Shown here: positions 1 through 4,509 of the stretch, piece after piece | How positions within the stretch are numbered: the first letter of the stretch is position 1 | How the letters are laid out: each line of letters starts with the position of its first letter | The notes under the pieces: generated by a model | What the model was told of the DNA's origin: nothing | The model's input: the letters and a program-made list of their open reading frames with translations, nothing else | The model's database searches: none | NCBI GenBank assembly: GCA_965659595.1 | Contig: CBFHWN010000104.1 | Coordinates: 1 to 6,458, forward strand | DNA from: Casp-actino8 sp965659595 | Lineage (GTDB): Bacteria > Actinomycetota > Acidimicrobiia > Acidimicrobiales > Ilumatobacteraceae | Reading direction: 5' to 3' | DNA length: 6,458 bases | Program-made: the position numbers and the translations under genes

Positions 1-692
1 TCCCGAACAATCCGGGAACGAACAACACAGCGCCGACGGTGACGATCGCAACCAAGCCCTCGGGTGAGGTCCCGGTCTGCAAGTCGGGCTCGAACACCTC
101 GGTTCCGGTGACCGTCACGATCACCGCCAATGATCTGCAAGGTGATTCGATGGCGATCACTCTCGCCACCTACAACAAGACGACGAGCCTCGGAACGGCC
201 TCTCGTGCGGTCGGAACCGTGGTCGGGTCTGGTTCGGTCACGGCGACCGAGACCTTCACGGCCGCTCAGATCGGTCAGACGATCGAGCTGATCGCTCGAG
301 CGAACGATGGAACGTTCACCGGCATCACCCGGGTCGACATCAAGGTCGTCGAACGAACCACCGGTTGTACGGTCGAGAACACGGCGCCCAAAGTGAGTTT
401 GAGCTCGACCAACAAGACCTGGCCGGGCTGTATCCAGCAGAACGGATCGCCGGTGAGCTTCACGGCCACCGACACCGTCGGAACGACCCTGACCCTCGTG
501 ATCAAGGTCGGTGGCAAGGTGGTCCAGGAGGGCAAGAAGACGATCCCGCTCGGGTCGACATCGACGACGTTCTCCTACACCTTCACGGCTCAGCAAGCCG
601 GCTTGTCGGTGTCGGTTGAGGCCGTCGACGACAAGGGTGCATCGGCGACGCCGCTCACCACCAACTTGACGAAGGAGATCTGCCCCGGCTGA
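1..692 (+). CDS. Ig-like repeat surface/secreted protein, 3' end (partial)
   Basis: The reading frame is open to the left edge (first full codon at 3), so the GTG at 39 is not the true start; 229 residues are visible before the TGA at 690-692. The visible part is two tandem domains rich in Thr, Ser and Val, with alternating hydrophobic residues typical of Ig-like or cadherin-like beta sandwiches. Each opens with an 'NTAP' motif, contains a 'TFTA.Q.G' strand motif followed by an acidic 'AND'/'VDD' segment, and carries one Cys near its start and one near its end. This suggests one disulfide per domain and therefore an extracytoplasmic location (inference). The protein ends a few residues after the last Cys, with no LPxTG sorting signal and no C-terminal membrane segment, so any anchor or signal peptide would lie upstream of the window. 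Such domains usually serve adhesion or act as spacers on large exported proteins. The specific function is unknown. It is convergent with the minus-strand gene cluster. Confidence 0.8.
   Translation, partial: PNNPGTNNTAPTVTIATKPSGEVPVCKSGSNTSVPVTVTITANDLQGDSMAITLATYNKTTSLGTASRAVGTVVGSGSVTATETFTAAQIGQTIELIARANDGTFTGITRVDIKVVERTTGCTVENTAPKVSLSSTNKTWPGCIQQNGSPVSFTATDTVGTTLTLVIKVGGKVVQEGKKTIPLGSTSTTFSYTFTAQQAGLSVSVEAVDDKGASATPLTTNLTKEICPG
24..689 (+). repeat. Two tandem Ig-like domain repeats (protein level)
   Basis: Domain 1 runs about 24-377 and domain 2 about 378-689. Both start with N-T-A-P followed by a hydrophobic strand, and both contain 'TFTAAQIG' or 'TFTAQQAG' about 30-40 residues before the closing Cys. 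Cys spacing is about 96 residues in domain 1 and 84 in domain 2. The DNA is diverged, so this is an old domain duplication and not a recent tandem repeat. More copies probably lie upstream of the window (inference). Confidence 0.7.
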
Positions 693-714
693 TCCGTCGG
701 CAACAGCAACCAAG

Positions 715-1329
715 TCAGTGAACGGACCCCGGGAGACCGGGGTCCGTTCGCGTTCTCATGTCGAAACGCGGCAGCAACACCTGCACGATCGGTCCGATAC
801 CGAGCGCGAAGGCCACAGTCCCGAGTCCGATCGGTCCGCCGAGCACGATGCCGGTGACGAGCACCGTAAGTTCGATCACCGTGCGGGCGAGCCGAATACT
901 GATGCCGCGCTCGGACAACCCGAGCATCAATCCGTCACGGGGCCCAGCGCCGAGCCCCGATCCGATGTAGATCGCCGAGCCGGCACCAACAATGGCCAAA
1001 CCGGCCAACATGAGTGCGACGCGCCCGATCAGATTGCCCGGCACGCCGATGATCGGCTTGGTCAGATTCACCACCAACCCGATTTCGACGGCGTTCATGA
1101 TCGTGCCAATACCCGGTCGCTGGCGCAACGGAATCCAGAGCAGAAGCAACAGGACACCGACGACGATGATGACCGTGCCGACGGCGATGTCGGTCTTGTC
1201 GGAGACTCCGGTGTGGAACACGTCCCAGGGTGCAAGCCCCACCTCGGCCCGAATGAAGAACGTGATCCCGAGTCCGAAGAGAAAGAGTCCGAACGCGCAC
1301 CGTAGGAGGCGCTCGGGAAGTCGATCCAC
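715..1329 (-). CDS. YczE/YyaS-family integral membrane protein (COG2364)
   Basis: This 204-residue protein is almost entirely hydrophobic, with about five or six membrane segments (roughly residues 10-27, 50-67, 77-93, 103-124, 148-166 and 168-187). Family hallmarks visible are 'GLAPWDVFHTG' (31-41), 'WIPLRQRPGIGTI' (65-77) and 'GLGAGPRDGLMLGL' (125-138). The two Gly/Ala/Pro/Asp motifs resemble each other and suggest an internal duplication, as in YitT/YczE-like membrane proteins. The family is transporter-like but has no established substrate; Bacillus subtilis yczE lies beside sfp and has been linked to lipopeptide production. The GTG start at 1327-1329 lies only 7 bases after the ahcY stop and lacks an evident Shine-Dalgarno sequence, so translational coupling to ahcY is likely. 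Its last codons form the terminator hairpin. The family call is firm; the function is unknown. Confidence 0.85.
   Translation of the reverse strand: MDRLPERLLRCAFGLFLFGLGITFFIRAEVGLAPWDVFHTGVSDKTDIAVGTVIIVVGVLLLLLWIPLRQRPGIGTIMNAVEIGLVVNLTKPIIGVPGNLIGRVALMLAGLAIVGAGSAIYIGSGLGAGPRDGLMLGLSERGISIRLARTVIELTVLVTGIVLGGPIGLGTVAFALGIGPIVQVLLPRFDMRTRTDPGLPGSVH
718..751. terminator. Bidirectional GC-rich hairpin terminator between convergent genes
   Basis: Bases 720-732 and 737-749 form a perfect 13-bp stem around a GAGA loop (TCTC on the other strand). A G-T wobble at 719/750 and a G-C pair at 718/751 extend it. It begins 26 bases after the stop of the plus-strand surface protein gene and overlaps the last 11-12 codons of the minus-strand YczE-family gene. 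No T-run follows on either strand, so it is the U-tract-less hairpin often seen at gene ends in GC-rich actinobacteria. The near-perfect palindrome at a convergent junction strongly suggests termination in both directions. Termination itself is inferred from structure and position. Confidence 0.82.
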
Positions 1330-1336
1330 GAACGAC

Positions 1337-2785
1337 TCAGTAGCGATAGTGGTCGGGTTTGAACGGGCCCGACGGATCGATGCCCAGATAGTCGGCCTGC
1401 TCGTCGGTGAGTTTGGTGAGTTTCACGCCGAGGGCTTCGAGGTGCAACGCAGCAACCTTCTCGTCGAGTCGCTTCGGCAACACGTACACCCCGAGTGGAT
1501 ACTGCTCGAGGTTGTTGAAGAGCTCCATTTGGGCGATCACCTGGTTCGAGAACGAGCACGACATGACGAAACTCGGATGCCCTGTGGCGCAACCCAGATT
1601 CACCAGCCGTCCTTCGGCCAGAACGATGATCGCATGGCCGTCAGGGAAACTCCAGAGATCCGTTCCCGGCTTCAGTTCGTCCTTCTCGGCGCCACTTCGG
1701 GCGAGTCCGGCCATGTCGATCTCAGAGTCGAAGTGGCCGATGTTGCAGACGATGGCGTTGTGCTTCATGCGGTGCATGTGGTCGACCGTGATGATGTGGT
1801 CGTTGCCGGTGGCCGACACGAAGATATCGGCCGTGGGCGCAACGTCGTCGAGCGTGGTGACCTGATAGCCCTCCATCGCGGCCTGCAACGCATTGATCGG
1901 ATCGACCTCGGTGACGATCACACGCGCACCTTGACCGGTCAAAGCCTGCGCACAACCTTTTCCGACGTCGCCGTAGCCGCAGACGACAGCGACCTTGCCA
2001 GCCAACATCACGTCGGTCGCCCGGCAGATGGCGTCGACGAGCGAGTGGCGGCAGCCATACAAGTTGTCGAACTTCGATTTGGTCACCGAGTCGTTCACGT
2101 TGATGGCTGGGAACAGCAACTCGCCGCGCTCGTGCATCTTGTAGAGACGCATCACACCGGTGGTGGTCTCCTCGGTCACGCCTTTGATTCCGGCGGCGAG
2201 TCGAGTCCACTTGGTCGGATCCTGCTTCAGGCCACGAGCCAGCAAACCGAGCACGATGGCCAATTCGGCATTGGAGGCCGTGGTCGGATCGGGCACATCA
2301 CCCGACTTCTCGTATTCGACGCCCTTGTGCAGAAGAAGAGTTGCGTCACCTCCGTCGTCGAGGATCATGTTGGGACCGTCGCCGTCGGGCCACGTCATCA
2401 TCTGCTCGGTGCACCACCAATACTCTTCGAGGGTCTCGCCTTTCCAGGCGAAGACCGGCACTCCCTGCGGATCATCAGGCGACCCGTTGGGTCCGGCCAC
2501 CACCGCGGCCGCTGCATGATCCTGGGTGGAAAAGATGTTGCACGACGCCCAGCGGACTTCGGCCCCCAACTCCACAAGGGTCTCGATGAGCACGGCTGTC
2601 TGGACCGTCATGTGGAGCGAACCAGAAATGCGAGCACCCTTCAGCGGTTTCTGCGGGCCGTACTCCTTGCGCAAAGCTCGCAGACCCGGCATCTCGTGTT
2701 CGGCAAGATGGATCTCCTTGCGGCCAAAGGGTGCGAGCGAGAGGTCGGCGACGCGATAGTCACGACGGGCAGCGAGAGTGGACAC
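1337..2785 (-). CDS. ahcY: Adenosylhomocysteinase (S-adenosyl-L-homocysteine hydrolase)
   Basis: This cytosolic NAD-dependent enzyme reversibly splits S-adenosylhomocysteine into adenosine and homocysteine, relieving product inhibition of methyltransferases and feeding homocysteine back to methionine. The 482 residues are full length for the bacterial form, which is longer than the about 432-residue animal enzyme because of an insert here at about 151-195. Visible landmarks are 'SGSLHMT' with His58 and Thr60, 'DDGGDAT' (143-149), 'EETTTG' with Glu206, 'NDSVTKSKFDNLYGC' with Lys236 and Asp240, the NAD-binding 'GYGDVGKG' (270-277), 'IGHFD' with His351, Asn396, 'GHPSFVMS' with His403, and the C-terminal 'KPDHYRY' that completes the neighbouring subunit's cofactor site in the tetramer. 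No key residue is missing. The GTG start is chosen because AGGAG sits 5 bases upstream and the following residues match the family N-terminus. It lies 45 bases after the Trm112-like gene and 7 bases before the YczE-family gene. Confidence 0.98.
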   Translation of the reverse strand: MSTLAARRDYRVADLSLAPFGRKEIHLAEHEMPGLRALRKEYGPQKPLKGARISGSLHMTVQTAVLIETLVELGAEVRWASCNIFSTQDHAAAAVVAGPNGSPDDPQGVPVFAWKGETLEEYWWCTEQMMTWPDGDGPNMILDDGGDATLLLHKGVEYEKSGDVPDPTTASNAELAIVLGLLARGLKQDPTKWTRLAAGIKGVTEETTTGVMRLYKMHERGELLFPAINVNDSVTKSKFDNLYGCRHSLVDAICRATDVMLAGKVAVVCGYGDVGKGCAQALTGQGARVIVTEVDPINALQAAMEGYQVTTLDDVAPTADIFVSATGNDHIITVDHMHRMKHNAIVCNIGHFDSEIDMAGLARSGAEKDELKPGTDLWSFPDGHAIIVLAEGRLVNLGCATGHPSFVMSCSFSNQVIAQMELFNNLEQYPLGVYVLPKRLDEKVAALHLEALGVKLTKLTDEQADYLGIDPSGPFKPDHYRY

Positions 2786-2790
2786 GAATA

Positions 2791-2795
2791 CTCCT
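2791..2795 (-). promoter_or_regulatory. Ribosome binding site of ahcY
   Basis: The minus strand reads AGGAG followed by a 5-base spacer (TATTC) and GTG. This supports the GTG at 2783-2785 as the start, where no ATG is close by. Confidence 0.75.
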
Positions 2796-2830
2796 GACGG
2801 GGACGGGGCGAGAACGTCTGTACGACGAGA

Positions 2831-3073
2831 CTAGGCAATACGGGCACCCGTGGCGCGACCTTCACCACGAGAAATACGACCCATGAGCCGTTCGTGCTCG
2901 GTCTCCGACACCGTCTCGGCCTCGTCGATGAGCATCACCGCAATGCCCTCACGAATGGCGTACCGACGCTTCAGACGCGGGTTGTAGATGCAGTCCTCGT
3001 CGTCGAAGACGTGAAGCGGGCCGTGATCTTCGGGACAGGCCAGGACGCTCACGAGTTCGGGATCGAGGGGCAT
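2831..3073 (-). CDS. Trm112-like / UPF0434 (YcaR-like) small protein
   Basis: This 80-residue protein matches the small Trm112p-like family: 'LACPEDHGPL' (11-20), 'YNPRLKRRYAIREGI' (30-44) and 'VMLIDEAETV' (46-55) correspond to the family's 'LACP.C.G.L', 'LAYPIRDGIPVML' and 'EAR.L'. Characterised eukaryotic and archaeal Trm112 proteins bind and stabilise SAM-dependent methyltransferases; most bacterial copies are uncharacterised. Here the second Cys of CPxC is Asp16, and the later zinc Cys position appears as Asn31, leaving only Cys13 and an offset Cys28, so zinc binding is doubtful. The 'CPED' form is, from memory, common in actinobacterial homologues. The ATG at 3071-3073 has GGAGG just upstream. 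It sits between manB (25-base gap) and ahcY (45-base gap), so co-expression is likely. The last about 15 residues, rich in Arg and Gly, fall outside the conserved core. Confidence 0.88.
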   Translation of the reverse strand: MPLDPELVSVLACPEDHGPLHVFDDEDCIYNPRLKRRYAIREGIAVMLIDEAETVSETEHERLMGRISRGEGRATGARIA

Positions 3074-3076
3074 GGT

Positions 3077-3082
3077 TCCTCC
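3077..3082 (-). promoter_or_regulatory. Ribosome binding site of the Trm112-like gene
   Basis: The minus strand reads GGAGGA ending 3 bases before the ATG at 3071-3073. It lies in the 25-base gap after manB, so the gene can be translated independently although it is probably on the same transcript. Confidence 0.72.
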
Positions 3083-3098
3083 GGCAGAACGGGTCGGG

Positions 3099-4463
3099 TC
3101 AGACCGACGTGATCTCCAAGAGTAGTTCGGCCACTCGTTCGTCGCACTCCTCGCGCGTGGGCGCCTCGAGGTTGAGTCGGAGGAGCGGTTCGGTGTTGGA
3201 CGGACGCAGGTTGAACCACCACGGCCCGCAATCGACGGTCAAGCCGTCGAGTCGATCCTGAGCGAAGTCGGCGAACTTCTTCGACACCGCATCGATGACT
3301 GCCCCCGGATCCTCCACCTGTGTATTGATCTCACCGCTCGACGAGTACCGCTCGAACGGCTGACGGAGTTCGGACATCGGAACTCCCGACCGCGACAGTT
3401 CTTCCAACATGAGCATGGTGGCGATGAGGCCACTGTCGGCTCGATAGTTGTCGGCGAAGTAGTAGTGCGCCGAATGCTCACCACCGAACACGGCGCCCGT
3501 ATCGGCCATCGTCTGCTTGATGAAGGAGTGACCGACCTTGGTTCGGATCGGCGATCCACCGTTCTCGCGAATCACCTCGGGTACGGCGCGGCTGCAGATC
3601 AAGTTGTGCAACACCGTGGCACCCGGATACCTGCGCAGCATAGAGGCCGCCAGAATTGCCGTGGTCGTCGACCCCGAGAGTCCACGACCATGCTCGTCGT
3701 CCACGAACACTCGGTCGGCGTCACCGTCGAACGCCAGTCCCACGTCGAATCCACCCGCCACGACACGAGCCTGGAGGTCGCGCTGGTTGGCCGGTTGCAA
3801 CGGATCGGCCGGATGGTTGGGGAACGTCCCGTCGAGGTCCGGATACATCACCTCGAGTTCGAGGCGAGGCAGACGCTCGAAGACGGCCGGCACGACGAGT
3901 CCTCCCATACCGTTCGCCGTGTCGGCGACAACCTTCATCGGACGAAGCGAATCGACGTCGACGAACGACAACACATGATCGACGAACGCCGCCAAAAGAA
4001 CACGTTCGGTTCGACGACCAGATCTGTCGGCCGGCTTCGGACCGTCACCGTTCAAAACCTGGCGTGCTGTCTCTTTCACGGTGTCGAGTCCGGTGTCGAC
4101 ACCGACGGGCCGAGCTCCGGCGAGGCACAGCTTGACACCGTTGTACTGAGCCGGGTTGTGCGATGCGGTGAACATTGCACCCGGGGCATCGAGGCGACCG
4201 GCGGCGAAGTACACGAGGTCGGTCGAGGCGAGGCCGATGTCGATCACATCGACGCCCTGCTCCATGAGACCACGTGAGAACGCATCGACGAGTTCGACTC
4301 CGGACGGACGCATGTCACGAGCCACGATCGCCACCGAAGACTGGGTGAATCGGGCGAATCCGACGCCGAGCGCATGAGCGACATCGGCGTCGAGCTGATC
4401 GGGAACCGTGCCCCGAATGTCGTACGCCTTGACGATCGTGTCGAGTGTCTCGGCGTTCGGCAT
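3099..4463 (-). CDS. manB: Phosphomannomutase/phosphoglucomutase
   Basis: This enzyme of the alpha-D-phosphohexomutase superfamily interconverts hexose-6-phosphate and hexose-1-phosphate, giving mannose-1-phosphate (for GDP-mannose) and possibly glucose-1-phosphate. The 454 residues are the usual length with the four-domain order: 'AYDIRG' (13-18) at the N-terminus; the catalytic phosphoserine loop 'TASHNP' with Ser101; the Mg-binding 'DGDADR' (246-251); the sugar-recognition loop 'GGEHSAHYYF' (327-336); and the C-terminal phosphate-binding 'RPSNTEP' (420-426). The 'GEHSAH' form rather than 'GEQSGH' is typical of the actinobacterial ManB type (recollection), so mannose as main substrate is an inference. 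The frame is open up to 4631, but the ATG at 4461-4463 is preferred because GGAGG stands 6 bases upstream, the length then fits the family, and the 56 extra residues are low-complexity and overlap the preceding gene. It is followed by the Trm112-like gene after 25 bases. Confidence 0.96.
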   Translation of the reverse strand: MPNAETLDTIVKAYDIRGTVPDQLDADVAHALGVGFARFTQSSVAIVARDMRPSGVELVDAFSRGLMEQGVDVIDIGLASTDLVYFAAGRLDAPGAMFTASHNPAQYNGVKLCLAGARPVGVDTGLDTVKETARQVLNGDGPKPADRSGRRTERVLLAAFVDHVLSFVDVDSLRPMKVVADTANGMGGLVVPAVFERLPRLELEVMYPDLDGTFPNHPADPLQPANQRDLQARVVAGGFDVGLAFDGDADRVFVDDEHGRGLSGSTTTAILAASMLRRYPGATVLHNLICSRAVPEVIRENGGSPIRTKVGHSFIKQTMADTGAVFGGEHSAHYYFADNYRADSGLIATMLMLEELSRSGVPMSELRQPFERYSSSGEINTQVEDPGAVIDAVSKKFADFAQDRLDGLTVDCGPWWFNLRPSNTEPLLRLNLEAPTREECDERVAELLLEITSV

Positions 4464-4469
4464 AGCAAT

Positions 4470-4474
4470 CCTCC
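4470..4474 (-). promoter_or_regulatory. Ribosome binding site deciding the manB start
   Basis: The minus strand reads GGAGG, then a 6-base spacer (ATTGCT), then ATG at 4461-4463. This decides between that ATG and the longer open frame reaching 4631. It lies in the 46-base gap after the upstream membrane protein gene. Confidence 0.8.
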
Positions 4475-4509
4475 ACGCTAGCGGTGGCCGATCGAAGGCA
4501 TGGGGAGGT

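Noticed and set aside
39..41. GTG as the start of the plus-strand surface protein
   Set aside because: The same frame is open back to the window edge, and the residues before it (NTAPT) match the opening of the second domain, so the GTG is an internal Val codon.
992..2797. A 601-codon open frame on the plus strand
   Set aside because: It lies antisense across ahcY and the YczE-family gene, both identified by conserved motifs. Long antisense frames are common in GC-rich coding DNA, and its translation shows no recognisable domain.
2786..2830. Possible SAH riboswitch or separate promoter before ahcY
   Set aside because: The gap is only 45 bases, too short for an SAH riboswitch unless it extends into the upstream gene. 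A TTGCCT-like hexamer has no -10 match at proper spacing.
3465..4277. A 270-codon open frame on the plus strand
   Set aside because: It is the antisense shadow of manB, which has all its catalytic motifs on the minus strand.
4473..4487. Small hairpin (CCACGC with GCGGTGG) near the manB ribosome binding site
   Set aside because: The stem is about 6 bp with a bulge and a 2-base loop, which is too strained and short to claim as a regulatory element.
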